Origin: Paenibacillus terrae
Lineage (GTDB): Bacteria; Bacillota; Bacilli; Paenibacillales; Paenibacillaceae
Reading direction: 5' to 3'
Assembly (NCBI RefSeq): GCF_000943545.1
Contig: NZ_JTHP01000064.1
Location: forward strand, 1 to 34,506
DNA: 34,506 nucleotides
Part shown: positions 15,987 through 25,186 of the stretch, in pieces
Numbering within the stretch: the stretch's first letter is position 1
Layout: every line of letters begins with the position of its first letter
Translations under genes and position numbers: made by a program
Notes under the pieces: model-generated
Seen by the model: only the letters and a program-made list of their open reading frames with translations
Databases searched by the model: none
Told to the model about the DNA's origin: nothing

Positions 15987-17909
15987 TTAATCTGCTTTTT
16001 TAGCCCTTCGGGGCGCTTTCTTCAGTATAACGACACTCAGCGGCGGAATGGTCAGCTCCAAGCTGTGGAGTTGTCCGTGGCAAGGGATCTTGGCTGTGTG
16101 CAACACTTCGTTGTTCAACTGGCCACTACCGCCAAAGTCCGAATGATCACTATTCAGCAGTTCAATATAGCTCCCCGCCTTTTCCAGACCAATTCGGTAG
16201 TTATCTCTAGACACGGGCTGAAAGTTAATAAGCACGACCAGTGTATCTCCCGGCTTTTTCCCTTTACGCAAATACGTAATTACGCTCTGTCCACGGTCCT
16301 CCGCCTCAATCCACTGATAGCCATCCCACGAATGGTCCAGCTCCCATAATGCTTTTTCCTGTATATACAAATGATTCAGCGCTTTCGTAAAAGCGTGCAG
16401 CGAACGGTGACTGTCATAATCCAGCAGAAACCAGTCAAGCTGCTCCTCATCCTTCCATTCGATGAATTGGCCGAACTCCCCTCCCATAAATAACAGCTTT
16501 TTGCCCGGTGAGGTGATTTGGTAACCAAGAAGCGCTCGAAGTCCGGCAAATTTTTGCTCATAGCTACCCGGCATTTTATCAAGCAGCGACTTTTTACCAT
16601 GAACGACCTCATCATGTGACAACGGCAGTGTAAAATTCTCGCTGTATGCATAGACTATGGGGAACGTCAGCAAATTATGGCGTTCAGGCCTCTGGTCGAA
16701 ATCCGTTTCAATATAATCAAGCGTATCGTTCATCCAGCCCATATTCCATTTGTAATTGAAGCCGAGTCCTCCATCACTTACCGGGGAGGTAACCATCGGC
16801 CAGGCACTGGACTCCTCTGCCATCATCAGCGCATACGGATAATAGCGGAATACGGTCTCATTCAGTTGTTGAAGGAAGGCAATAGCCTCCTCATTTTCAA
16901 TGCCTCCCTTGGAATTAAAACGATATTGACCGTCCTGCTTTTCAAAATCCAGCCGCAGCATACTCGTCACAGCATCTACGCGCAGGCCGTCAATGTGGTA
17001 CACATCCATCCAGAACAGCGCATTGGATATCAGGAAAGAACGCACCTCCGGCTTGCTGTAATCGAACGTCAGCGTCCCCCAACCGGGCTTTTCTGCAATC
17101 AGCGGGTCCTCGTATTCGAACAGAGGGGATCCATCAAACAGTCTCAAACCATGAGCATCCTTGGCAAAATGAGCCGGAACCCAATCCATAAGTACCCCAA
17201 TGCCTGCCTGATGGCAACGATCCACCAAATACATAAAATCATGCGGTTCCCCATAACGGCTTGTCAGTGCAAAATATCCGGTGAGCTGGTATCCCCAGGA
17301 AAGATCATACGGATGCTCACTGAGTGGCATAAGCTCAATATGCGTATAACCCATTTCCGTTACATAGGGCACAAGAAGCTCAGCCATTTCCCTGTATGTA
17401 TAAAACGTACCGTCTTCTTTTTGTTTCCAGGTGCCCAAATGCAGCTCATATATATGAAGGGGCTTTCCATAAGGCTCTCTTCGTTTACGCCGCCAAGCCG
17501 CGTCATTCCAAACATAGCCCTCCAGTGAAGCGACCACGGAAGCCGTTGCCGGTCTTAATTCTGCGCGTACCGCATAAGGGTCTGCTTTTAGAAAACGTTC
17601 ACCGTTTGCACCCGTAATATCATATTTGTAAAAAGTTCCTTGGGATATACCCGGAAAAAAACGACTCCAAAAGCCAGATTCGGGAACTCTATATAAGGAA
17701 TCCTGTTCCCCATTCCAGTTGTTACGATCTGTAGCAAGCCCGACATGGAGAGCATGAGGAGCCCAGACCGTAAAACGGACGCCCTGTTCTCCGTTCTCCA
17801 CAGTAAGGCGGGAACCCAAAGATCGGTAGCTGTGATAAAGCGTTCCTTCGTGAAACAAATAAATATCTTCCGGCGATACAGCCTGTTGCGGGAGAGTTTG
17901 GTCTGTCAT
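15987..17909 (-). CDS. glgB: 1,4-alpha-glucan branching enzyme GlgB
   Basis: GlgB (GH13) cuts alpha-1,4-glucan and re-attaches the fragment as an alpha-1,6 branch. Residues about 35-130 form the N-terminal CBM48 domain. The TIM barrel carries LDWVPAHF, the nucleophile Asp in IDGLRVDAVTSMLR, the acid/base Glu in MMAEES and the stabilizing Asp in LSHDEVVHGKKSL. A C-terminal beta-domain closes the protein. I prefer the ATG at 17909 (640 residues), seven bases after AAGGTGG; a GTG one codon upstream is too close to it. It lies upstream of glgA and is divergent from glgC. Confidence 0.96.
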   Translation of the reverse strand: MTDQTLPQQAVSPEDIYLFHEGTLYHSYRSLGSRLTVENGEQGVRFTVWAPHALHVGLATDRNNWNGEQDSLYRVPESGFWSRFFPGISQGTFYKYDITGANGERFLKADPYAVRAELRPATASVVASLEGYVWNDAAWRRKRREPYGKPLHIYELHLGTWKQKEDGTFYTYREMAELLVPYVTEMGYTHIELMPLSEHPYDLSWGYQLTGYFALTSRYGEPHDFMYLVDRCHQAGIGVLMDWVPAHFAKDAHGLRLFDGSPLFEYEDPLIAEKPGWGTLTFDYSKPEVRSFLISNALFWMDVYHIDGLRVDAVTSMLRLDFEKQDGQYRFNSKGGIENEEAIAFLQQLNETVFRYYPYALMMAEESSAWPMVTSPVSDGGLGFNYKWNMGWMNDTLDYIETDFDQRPERHNLLTFPIVYAYSENFTLPLSHDEVVHGKKSLLDKMPGSYEQKFAGLRALLGYQITSPGKKLLFMGGEFGQFIEWKDEEQLDWFLLDYDSHRSLHAFTKALNHLYIQEKALWELDHSWDGYQWIEAEDRGQSVITYLRKGKKPGDTLVVLINFQPVSRDNYRIGLEKAGSYIELLNSDHSDFGGSGQLNNEVLHTAKIPCHGQLHSLELTIPPLSVVILKKAPRRAKKAD

Positions 17910-18145
17910 CACGTCACCACCTTTATATGTTTGTTAGAACAAAATGTATGATTCGGAAATACAATTGCTTTCCGGTCAAAGCTGACTTGGGTTATTACCC
18001 CATTCTAGCCACAATGAACAGAAAAATGACTATGAAAAAAATAAACCTTAATTTTTGGGGATCTTACACACCTATTGGTTTCAAGAGCACCCCATACCGT
18101 TTATGTATGTACTACAACAGACAACTAAACCGGGAGGGAAACGAA

Positions 18146-19372
18146 ATGTTTAATAAAGAATGCATTGCCATGCTGCTGGCAGGCGGAGAGGGACGCCGTC
18201 TTGCTCCCCTTACTTCAACGATTGCAAAACCCGCCGTACCCTTTGGCGGTCATTACCGAATTATCGATTTTCCTCTCAGCAACTGTGTTAATTCAGACAT
18301 CGATACTGTAGGTGTGCTGACGCAATATGAGGCGGAATCCTTGCACGAGCATATTGGGGATGGAACTCCTTGGGGTCTTACCAAAACGAACGACAAGGGA
18401 GTTACCTTACTACCATCTTATAATACAGACAACGCTGAATATTTGGGAACGGCAGACGCCATTCATAAAAATATCGAATATATTGACAGCCAAAACCCGG
18501 AGCATGTGCTTATTTTATCCGGTGATCATATTTACTATATGAATTATCGTGAAATGCTGAACTACCATAAAGAAAAAGGTGCAGTGGCTACGATTTCCGT
18601 TATGGAAGTGCCTTGGGATGAAGCGCACCGCTTTGGCGTCATGAGTGCCGATGAGGAGCTGCGTGTCACCGAATTTGCTGAAAAGCCGGAGAAACCTGAA
18701 AGTAATCTGGCCTCTATGGGGATTTACCTGTTTAAGTGGGATTATTTAAGAAAGTATTTGGTGGAGGACGCCGAGGATGAGCAATCCAGCCATGATTTCG
18801 GTAAAGACATCATTCCTAAAATGCTGGCGGATCAAGAATCCTTGTATGTATACGAATTTCAAGGCTACTGGAAGGACGTAGGTACCGTTAAAAGCCTGTG
18901 GGATTCACATATGGATCTGTTGCAAGAGGATTGCGCTATTGACCTGCAACGGACAGACTGGCCTATGTATACGCGTGAACGCCGTACAAGGTTGAGCGCA
19001 CATAAGCTATCTAACCGCAAAACGGAGCCATTGGACAGCCTCCTGCATGATTCTTGCCAAGTAGAAGGTCAAATTGAACGTTCCGTCGTATTTAGCGGTG
19101 TCGAGGTAGGTAAAGGCTCGGCTATTAAGGAAAGTATCGTTATGCCTGATACCCGTATCGGTCGTAATGTGCATATTGAGCACGCGATTATCGGTGAAGG
19201 TGCTGTAATTCGTGACGGTGCAGTCATCAAGGGTAACCCGAGTGAAATTATGGTTATCGGGCCGAATGAAACGGTATTCGGTAAAATGGCGGTACGCCCA
19301 CAAACAGCCCGCATATTGAAAGAAGCTTATGAGCGCAACACACGCCTGCGCGCTGAAGGTTTTACTTCATAA
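18146..19372 (+). CDS. glgC: Glucose-1-phosphate adenylyltransferase GlgC
   Basis: GlgC makes ADP-glucose from ATP and glucose-1-phosphate, the committed step of glycogen synthesis. The ATG at 18146 has GGGAGGG eight bases upstream and gives 408 residues; the upstream in-frame ORF from 17927 has no homologous features. Visible motifs are LLAGGEGRRLAPLT (nucleotide site), KPAVPFGG, GTADAIHKN, LSGDHIYYMNY, FAEKPEKP and WKDVGTV, then a left-handed beta-helix C-terminus. It is transcribed away from glgB-glgA and has its own terminator. No glgD or glgP is seen here, unlike the B. subtilis glgBCDAP operon. Confidence 0.95.
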   Translation: MFNKECIAMLLAGGEGRRLAPLTSTIAKPAVPFGGHYRIIDFPLSNCVNSDIDTVGVLTQYEAESLHEHIGDGTPWGLTKTNDKGVTLLPSYNTDNAEYLGTADAIHKNIEYIDSQNPEHVLILSGDHIYYMNYREMLNYHKEKGAVATISVMEVPWDEAHRFGVMSADEELRVTEFAEKPEKPESNLASMGIYLFKWDYLRKYLVEDAEDEQSSHDFGKDIIPKMLADQESLYVYEFQGYWKDVGTVKSLWDSHMDLLQEDCAIDLQRTDWPMYTRERRTRLSAHKLSNRKTEPLDSLLHDSCQVEGQIERSVVFSGVEVGKGSAIKESIVMPDTRIGRNVHIEHAIIGEGAVIRDGAVIKGNPSEIMVIGPNETVFGKMAVRPQTARILKEAYERNTRLRAEGFTS

Positions 19373-19388
19373 TGGAACGAAATATGTC

Positions 19389-19427
19389 AAACAGCCAGCC
19401 CTCCACTATAATGAGGACTGGCTGTTT
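19389..19427 (+). terminator. Terminator of glgC
   Basis: A ten-base perfect stem, AAACAGCCAG (19389-19398) with CTGGCTGTTT (19418-19427), is followed by a T-run and begins 16 bases after the glgC stop. The reverse strand also has A/T-rich flanks, so it may help stop the kinase transcript that ends at 19470. Confidence 0.88.
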
Positions 19428-19469
19428 TTCTAATTTACATCTATTTAAAACTAACTTTCGGTTCCATAA

Positions 19470-20894
19470 CTAGCCTTCAGTGAGTTGCGGTGGCTCTACG
19501 GGTTGCTCGGCTTGCAAAGCAGGCAATGAAACTGTAATCGTGGTGCCTGCTCCCAATTCACTCTTGATGAGCATTTGCCCTTGATGGCGCTCCACAAACT
19601 GCTGCGAGATTGCCAATCCCAAGCCCGTACCACCATTCTGATGGTCTACCTGGAAGAATCGTTCTCTTACTCTGGCAAGATTCTCCGCGCTAATCCCGAT
19701 TCCTGTGTCTTGCACAGACACCTCGATGTTGTCTCCGATCTTTTGCAGTGACAGAAAAATAATAGAGCTTTCATGCGAGAACTTGATGGCATTGTCCGCA
19801 ATGTTTAAAAACACCTGTTTCAGACGGTTGCCGTCTCCATGAACCAGGTATGCCTCTTCCTCCGAGTCCAGCTGAAGTTTAATTTGCTTCATTTCCGCTT
19901 TGGCCCATACGTTCAGCATAATCTCCTGCAAAAGCTCGCGCAGATCAACCGTTCCCATGACGAGCTTCATAGCGTCTTGTTCCAGCTTGGAAAAATCAAG
20001 AATCTCCTCGACCAAACCAATCAACCGATCCGTCTCCTTGGAAATAATCTGCATCCCGATCTTCGTCTCCTCTGGATCGTAGCCGCCGGAATTTAGCGTT
20101 TCACTCCATCCCTTAATAGAAGTCAGCGGCGTACGCAGCTCATGGGAAATGGACGAGATAAAATCATCCTTGATTTGATTCGTTCTAGCAATTTCCTGGG
20201 CCATGTAGTTTAGTGTCGAAGCCAGCTCACCCAACTCAAAGCGATAATCTCCTTTAATTCGTGCATCAAATCGCCCTTGCGCCATCTGAGCTGATACATC
20301 ACGGATATTATTAATCGGCCTAACGATGGAATTAGCTAGTCCTGTACTGACTACGAATACGATAACCAGTACAGCTACCATGATGCCCACGGAGAAGAGC
20401 GTAATGGTAAATAGCTTATCGTTGACCTTTTCCAGCGAGGTCGTATACCGAACAATATACACCTGATCTCCGACGATATTATCCAGTTTTTTGGATACCG
20501 CCATAACTTGCTGACCCGTACCAGGTTGCTTCCCAATCCAGCTCCCCGTATCCCCCGCTAATGCTTGCGTCACATCACTGGTTTGTACACTTGTTTCTGC
20601 CGCAAAGTTCGTGGAATTATCTATTACATTCCCCTTCTCATCGAGCAATTGCAGTTCTGTATCCCCTAATGAAAACGTATTAAGCAGATACGACTGCAAA
20701 GACTGTCCCGGCTCCTTGAATTTGGGTGCAAACTCACTTACCGATTGGATGCGACTTTCCACGTGCTTATAAATCGTGTCGTAATAGTATGCACGGATTA
20801 CAATCATGAAAATGACTTCTACCAACAGAAGCGCCAAGAACACCACAAAAAAATAGTGAAGCACAATCTGTCTGCCAATCCCTTTTTTGATCAT
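19470..20894 (-). CDS. HAMP-domain sensor histidine kinase
   Basis: This is the membrane sensor of a two-component system, 474 residues from the ATG at 20894. That start overlaps the regulator stop (ATGA), so I prefer it to an upstream in-frame ATG at 20912. TM1 (about 10-35) and TM2 (about 165-188) bracket an extracellular sensor region of about 125 residues. HAMP, then HisKA with the phospho-accepting His in SSISHELRTPL, and an HATPase domain (NIADNAIKFS, VQDTGIGIS, GTGLGLAI) follow. It is the last gene of the ATPase-lipoprotein-regulator-kinase operon. The signal sensed is unknown. Confidence 0.9.
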   Translation of the reverse strand: MIKKGIGRQIVLHYFFVVFLALLLVEVIFMIVIRAYYYDTIYKHVESRIQSVSEFAPKFKEPGQSLQSYLLNTFSLGDTELQLLDEKGNVIDNSTNFAAETSVQTSDVTQALAGDTGSWIGKQPGTGQQVMAVSKKLDNIVGDQVYIVRYTTSLEKVNDKLFTITLFSVGIMVAVLVIVFVVSTGLANSIVRPINNIRDVSAQMAQGRFDARIKGDYRFELGELASTLNYMAQEIARTNQIKDDFISSISHELRTPLTSIKGWSETLNSGGYDPEETKIGMQIISKETDRLIGLVEEILDFSKLEQDAMKLVMGTVDLRELLQEIMLNVWAKAEMKQIKLQLDSEEEAYLVHGDGNRLKQVFLNIADNAIKFSHESSIIFLSLQKIGDNIEVSVQDTGIGISAENLARVRERFFQVDHQNGGTGLGLAISQQFVERHQGQMLIKSELGAGTTITVSLPALQAEQPVEPPQLTEG

Positions 20895-21589
20895 TGAGCC
20901 TGACCTTTCCATTTATACCCATGCCCCCATACCGTTTGCAAAAAGGCGGGTTCGGAAGGATTGTTTTCAATTTTTTGCCGCAACCGCCGGATGTTCACAT
21001 CCACGATTTTTGGATCGCCCATATATTCCTTGCCCCACACATGGTCAAGCAAAACATCCCGGCTGAGCGGTGTATTTTCTTTTTCCAGAAAAAATTGAAT
21101 CAGGGAAAACTCTGTTGGCGTCAGCTCAATCAACTGCCCGTTTTTCTTAAATTGCTTGGCAATCAGATCCAGCGTGAACGGACCAGACTGGAAGGATACT
21201 TTAGCCGCCGTCTCGCGGTGTACATTCACCCTACGCAGCAGCGACTGAATACGGGCAATGAGTTCCGTCGGGCTGAAAGGCTTGCTCACATGATCATCAG
21301 CCCCTACAGACAAGGCATACACCTTATCCTGCTCCTGTACCTTCGCCGTGAGAAAGATAATACCAATGCGCTCATTCGTTTCCCGAATTCTTCGACAGAC
21401 CTCGAAACCGTCCATACCGGGCACCATTACGTCGAGCAACGCGATATCAATATCCCGCACCGTGTTCAAAATATTAAGAGCCTCATGCCCATCCGCTGCC
21501 TCCAGCACCTCGAAACCGTTTCGTTTCAAGTTTATGACGATAAAGCTGCGAATGGATTCCTCGTCTTCCATGATCAAAACTTTACTCAC
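20891..21589 (-). CDS. OmpR-family response regulator
   Basis: This is a 232-residue regulator. The N-terminal receiver has the acidic pair ED (residues 8-10), phospho-acceptor Asp53 in LLDVMVPGMDG and the conserved Lys in SKPFSPTEL. The C-terminal winged-helix effector (LTPTEFSLIQFFLEKE…VDVNIRRLRQKIE…VWGHGYKW) binds DNA. The start is a GTG at 21589, one base after the stop codon of the upstream lipoprotein gene, and the downstream kinase start overlaps its stop. It is therefore translated within a coupled four-gene operon. Target genes are unknown; own-operon control is plausible. Confidence 0.93.
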   Translation of the reverse strand: MSKVLIMEDEESIRSFIVINLKRNGFEVLEAADGHEALNILNTVRDIDIALLDVMVPGMDGFEVCRRIRETNERIGIIFLTAKVQEQDKVYALSVGADDHVSKPFSPTELIARIQSLLRRVNVHRETAAKVSFQSGPFTLDLIAKQFKKNGQLIELTPTEFSLIQFFLEKENTPLSRDVLLDHVWGKEYMGDPKIVDVNIRRLRQKIENNPSEPAFLQTVWGHGYKWKGQAQ

Positions 21590-21590
21590 T

Positions 21591-22925
21591 CTATTCTACC
21601 TGCCTTTCCCCCAACTTGTTTTTAATGGTTTTACGTGGTTCCAGCTCACTGGATCGCTTGATACCAATCACCTGTGCATTGGTTCGCCATAGCTGGCTAT
21701 ATCCTTCATTGTTTCGCTCCCATTGCGACAATGAGAAATATTTAATTTCTGCAATCGTTTTGTCTGTATTGTCCAAAATGAACCGCAAATAGCTGTCCTT
21801 CTTTGATGCTTTCGGATCAATAGTCACTTTGCCATGCAGTTCCTTTGGCAGCCTGAAATAGACCTGATCATTGGAATCTCGATACTGCTGCTGCTTGAAA
21901 ATCGTTCCCTTGGCCCCATCCCACTGATAGAACGAAACAAAATACGGAACCTCATCCAGTGGCCTGTTGGACCAGCCTTTCGGCTTCTCCAAATTGCCAA
22001 ATTCCAGAATGCCATCACCATCTACATCACCGCTAGTAATGGTAGCATCCTTAAAGGTCACATCCATGAGATCAAGCTTTTTGAGCTTGCCGTGGTCCAT
22101 CACAATGACATTGGACACCGTAGTCGTCTGAGCAATCTTGGTATCTATAATGATCCCCTGCCTACCCTCGGCTACCTTACCAGCGACCACATTGTAGATA
22201 CTAAGAGCCTGACTGTCCAAATCCAGCGATCCGATTTCCTTAAAGGTTCCCCCGCTGAATTGGAATGTTTTAACCGTGAAAAATTCATTGCGACGCAGCA
22301 GGATAATCGTCAAGTCATTCAAATTGTCCCCGTTCAGGTCCATCTTGTTATGATTAAAGTCGTCTACGACGAAGTCCGTATAACCTGTAGCATATATTTT
22401 CTCCAAAGTTCCTCCGGTATAGGAATACACGATAAGTCCCTTCTGATCGCCACCCTCACTGCTATCCCCGCTGGAAAAGCCTGCTACAATATCGAGCGTG
22501 CCATCATTCGTTACGTCGACCAGCTTGAACGATTCCAGCACCGTACCTTCCCCGTCAAACGTCAGCTTCTTTACCCACGTTCCGTTCTGATCCTCGAACA
22601 AGGCCCCGTGTATTTTTACACTTTCATCTGGCGTTTCGTAAAAAAGCACTGCTTCGTCCGTACCATCATTGTTCAGATCCCCCGTCCGAATGGGCGTGGG
22701 GTCATCGGGGTCATTGGGTCGCAGAGGCTGTACCATTCCAAGCTGAGTAATCACAGCACCATTCAGCTGCTGTTTCTCGTCAGACATCATCGGTGCCTGC
22801 ATCAGCGAAATTGGATCGCTAATGACATTACAGCCGCTTAAAAATCCAACAAGAAGCAGTGATGTGCAGCAACCGGTTAACATTCTCAACAACATCATTT
22901 TCACTTCTCTTGCCGTCCCCTTCAC
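21591..22925 (-). CDS. Lipoprotein with FG-GAP/VCBS-like repeats
   Basis: This is a 444-residue predicted lipoprotein. The signal peptide ends in FLSGC (Cys32 with the GTG start), placing the protein on the outer membrane face. Repeated Asp/Asn-rich loops are visible: GDLNNDGTDEAV, VDVTNDGTLDIVAG, LNGDNLNDLTI and GDVDGDGILEFG. These resemble the calcium-binding loops of FG-GAP/VCBS beta-propellers. The GTG at 22925 overlaps the ATPase stop by four bases; a later ATG at codon 10 or 11 is possible. Position upstream of a sensor pair suggests a sensing or signalling lipoprotein, but its ligand is unknown. Confidence 0.8.
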   Translation of the reverse strand: MKGTAREVKMMLLRMLTGCCTSLLLVGFLSGCNVISDPISLMQAPMMSDEKQQLNGAVITQLGMVQPLRPNDPDDPTPIRTGDLNNDGTDEAVLFYETPDESVKIHGALFEDQNGTWVKKLTFDGEGTVLESFKLVDVTNDGTLDIVAGFSSGDSSEGGDQKGLIVYSYTGGTLEKIYATGYTDFVVDDFNHNKMDLNGDNLNDLTIILLRRNEFFTVKTFQFSGGTFKEIGSLDLDSQALSIYNVVAGKVAEGRQGIIIDTKIAQTTTVSNVIVMDHGKLKKLDLMDVTFKDATITSGDVDGDGILEFGNLEKPKGWSNRPLDEVPYFVSFYQWDGAKGTIFKQQQYRDSNDQVYFRLPKELHGKVTIDPKASKKDSYLRFILDNTDKTIAEIKYFSLSQWERNNEGYSQLWRTNAQVIGIKRSSELEPRKTIKNKLGERQVE

Positions 22926-23647
22926 AATTTGTTCTTTTCCGCCTGTGTCAGCCGTCTGCCCTGAATATCAAATACGAGTTCGCCGCCGTTCAATCCCCAT
23001 ATACGGGAAGCAAAGCGTTCAGCCATCTCCAGCGGCAGTACGGTGATTACCGTCACCCGTTCGTCAGAGCAAAGCTTGCGGAAGGTATCCATCACATGAG
23101 CTGCTGAAGTCGGATCAAGTCCATTTACAGGCTCATCAGCCAAAATGACCTTGGCCCCGTGAACGAGCGCACGCGCAGTCGCTACCCGTTGCCGCTCACC
23201 GCCGCTAAGCTTGTCGCATTTGTCATGCGCCTTATCCAGCAAGCCCAGATCCTCCAATACGTCCATTGCTCCCATATAATCGTCAGAACGCACCATCCCG
23301 GTCACCATTCTCCATAATGGAGTCTGACCCGATCTGCCGATCAGCACATTTTTGAGAGCGGTCCGATTCATATTTAAATGCGGATTTTGCTCCAGATATG
23401 CCCATTCCCGCTTTATTTTCATTTTACCCGTCCATCCGGATTTCAGCACATCATGGCCGTCCACCATCAGACTGCCTTCCTCCCATGGCTCCTGCAAAGC
23501 AAGACAGCGCAGCAGCGTCGTTTTGCCGCTTCCGCTCGGTCCCACTACGGCTATCAATTCGCCCGGGTGAATTTCAGCATTAATCCCGCTAAGTAACGGG
23601 GTCCGTTCAGGCCCCACTTGCTTGGTCAGCTTCTGTATTCTAATCAT
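22922..23647 (-). CDS. PhnC-like ABC ATPase without a permease; switch His missing
   Basis: This is a 241-residue ABC ATPase most like the PhnC (phosphonate-import) branch. Walker A GPSGSGKTT (about 37-45), Q-loop YLEQNPHLN, the PhnC-like GRSGQTPLWRMV insert, signature LSGGERQR and Walker B VILADEP with D-loop GLDP are intact. Where the switch (H-loop) His is expected (…VSLH…), the sequence reads ITVLPLEMAERF, with Pro in place of His. That change usually impairs ATP hydrolysis. No permease or binding protein adjoins it. It is the first gene of the four-gene operon and is preceded by a good promoter. A signalling or regulatory role is possible. Confidence 0.85.
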   Translation of the reverse strand: MIRIQKLTKQVGPERTPLLSGINAEIHPGELIAVVGPSGSGKTTLLRCLALQEPWEEGSLMVDGHDVLKSGWTGKMKIKREWAYLEQNPHLNMNRTALKNVLIGRSGQTPLWRMVTGMVRSDDYMGAMDVLEDLGLLDKAHDKCDKLSGGERQRVATARALVHGAKVILADEPVNGLDPTSAAHVMDTFRKLCSDERVTVITVLPLEMAERFASRIWGLNGGELVFDIQGRRLTQAEKNKL

Positions 23648-23691
23648 CTTTGTGATTCCCCTTTGTCCACCATCAATACTGTCTATAGTTT

Positions 23692-23720
23692 ATAGTAAAT
23701 GTGAAACAAATACCATGCAA
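23692..23720 (-). promoter_or_regulatory. Promoter of the ATPase-lipoprotein-regulator-kinase operon
   Basis: On the minus strand TTGCAT (23715-23720) and TACTAT (23692-23697) lie 17 bases apart, about 45 bases before the ATPase start codon. This is a reasonable sigma-A match. AAAGGGGA follows as the ribosome site of the first gene. Confidence 0.6.
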
Positions 23721-23729
23721 ACCGCAGTT

Positions 23730-24890
23730 TTATGCCGTCGATATTCTTTTTCGAAATAACAATCCCAACAACCCGAAAACGACGTAGCTGCCCCCGAGAA
23801 CCAGAAACATGCTGCCTTGGGTTCCATAGTCCAGTAGCGCCCCGCTAATGTTAGGTCCAATCACACTTCCCAGATTAAAATGAAAGGATGCCAGCACATT
23901 GGCGGCGGCCAATAATGATTTGGGCAGCAGATCGGCCGCATAAGCCAGCCCCAAGGAGAAAAAGGAGCCTACCAAACCACCCGCCACCGCCAACAATATC
24001 AGTGTCAGCATAAAATGATTGCCACTCCATGGCATCAACATAAAGATCAATCCACCCGCTATGCCTACGCTTATAAGCACCTTTTTACGGCCCCAACGAT
24101 CACTCCATATACCTAGCGGCAACTGGAGAACTAATCCGCCCAAGCTGACAAAGGGGAGTAGCGCGGCAATCTCATCGGTATGAAAGCCAATGCGCAGGCC
24201 ATATACCGGAAAGTTGCTGTTCAGGCTGGCTTCCATATAACCGTACAAAAATGCAGGCAGCAGCGCGTACCATGCCCAGCTATAGCTGCGCCGGAATCTG
24301 TGTGCTGGGCGTGCCTCTGTTTCCAGCTTTTCCGGTCTGGAATTCGGCAGCTTCATGAGCACCAGCAGCAGAACGAGCAAGCACAACAAAGCCAGCGCTG
24401 CAAACGGAACCAGCATTCCATAATCAAGCAACCACAATCCAAGCGGGCCCAGTGCAAACCCCAGCCCGTAGGACATGCCATAAAAAGAAATGTTACGCCC
24501 ACGATTCTCTGCCGGAGTCACTAGCAGTATCCACAGCTGGGCAGAATAATGCAATGCACTGTCCCCGATTCCGACTAGCAGTCGCAATACGAACCACACT
24601 CGGATATCTGGAATTAGCGGGAATAGCAGCAGCGTAAAAAGTACAAGCACAAGTCCTCCGGCCATCAGCTTTTTGAAGCCCAACCACCCCAATGTCCGTT
24701 CAGCCACCAGCGTCATAGCAAATGAACCAATATACAAAGCAGCGGCATTCATTCCGTTCATGGAAGAAGAAACACCCAGCTGTTCCAAAGAGATGGACAA
24801 AATCGGCAACAGTAGCCCTTGACACAATCCGGCCACAACAATAACCGCAATTAAGATAAAATAATGCACCCGCATTGACGACGACATCAT
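23730..24890 (-). CDS. Major facilitator superfamily transporter
   Basis: This is a 386-residue membrane transporter with about 12 hydrophobic segments in two halves. The family loop is visible after TM8 as LGIWSDRWGRKKVLI (the conserved D-R-x-G-R-K motif), and a large central loop with basic residues (RPAHRFRRS) separates the halves. MFS proteins of this size commonly export drugs or metabolites using the proton gradient. Substrate is not readable. AGGAGG lies six bases before an ATG pair. It stands alone, with a regulatory-looking 435-base upstream region and an ArsR-like regulator divergent from it. Confidence 0.9.
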   Translation of the reverse strand: MMSSSMRVHYFILIAVIVVAGLCQGLLLPILSISLEQLGVSSSMNGMNAAALYIGSFAMTLVAERTLGWLGFKKLMAGGLVLVLFTLLLFPLIPDIRVWFVLRLLVGIGDSALHYSAQLWILLVTPAENRGRNISFYGMSYGLGFALGPLGLWLLDYGMLVPFAALALLCLLVLLLVLMKLPNSRPEKLETEARPAHRFRRSYSWAWYALLPAFLYGYMEASLNSNFPVYGLRIGFHTDEIAALLPFVSLGGLVLQLPLGIWSDRWGRKKVLISVGIAGGLIFMLMPWSGNHFMLTLILLAVAGGLVGSFFSLGLAYAADLLPKSLLAAANVLASFHFNLGSVIGPNISGALLDYGTQGSMFLVLGGSYVVFGLLGLLFRKRISTA

Positions 24891-25062
24891 GGTTCCTCCT
24901 GAAATAACATGTAAAAAATCAATATCTTAAAATGAATGTTAAGGAATGATTTGCATTTGATTCCATAATCAATAGATATCCTTAACTATGTATAGCGTTC
25001 ATGCAAACACAGCCAGAATACATGCAAATTTCGGTATTTTTAGTGCATAAAAGAAAAGATGA

Positions 25063-25180
25063 AAAAAATCGCCATCTGAGATGACGATTTTACGGAAAGT
25101 CTGTCTGATATGTAACCGACTCCGCATCGTTAGGGAGTCTTGTATGTTCAATCCGAACCCAATCACGTCACAGCGCACTA
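25063..25180 (-). ncRNA. Candidate small RNA or attenuated leader (about 117 nt)
   Basis: On the minus strand a near-consensus promoter is followed by about 117 bases and then a clear intrinsic terminator with no gene in between. The interior folds into at least one perfect hairpin, GACTCC / GGAGTC, with a ten-base loop (about 25118-25141). It lies upstream of the MFS gene on the same strand, so it could be an attenuator leader or a free small RNA. It matches no RNA family that I recognise. The 5' end is estimated from the -10 position. Confidence 0.45.
25065..25091 (-). terminator. Intrinsic terminator of the candidate small RNA
   Basis: The stem AAAATCG-C-CATC pairs with GATG-A-CGATTTT around a three-base TGA loop, with one mismatch. 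On the minus strand it is followed by seven T residues. No coding gene on that strand ends before it. Confidence 0.75.
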
Positions 25181-25186
25181 TTTTAT

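Noticed and set aside
17927..18145. N-terminal extension of glgC from the longer ORF
   Set aside because: The 73 added residues have no similarity to GlgC and no ribosome site; the ATG at 18146 has GGGAGGG.
25010..25170. A GTG-started ORF of about 55 codons through the candidate small RNA
   Set aside because: There is no ribosome site and it crosses the terminator stem, so it is probably chance.
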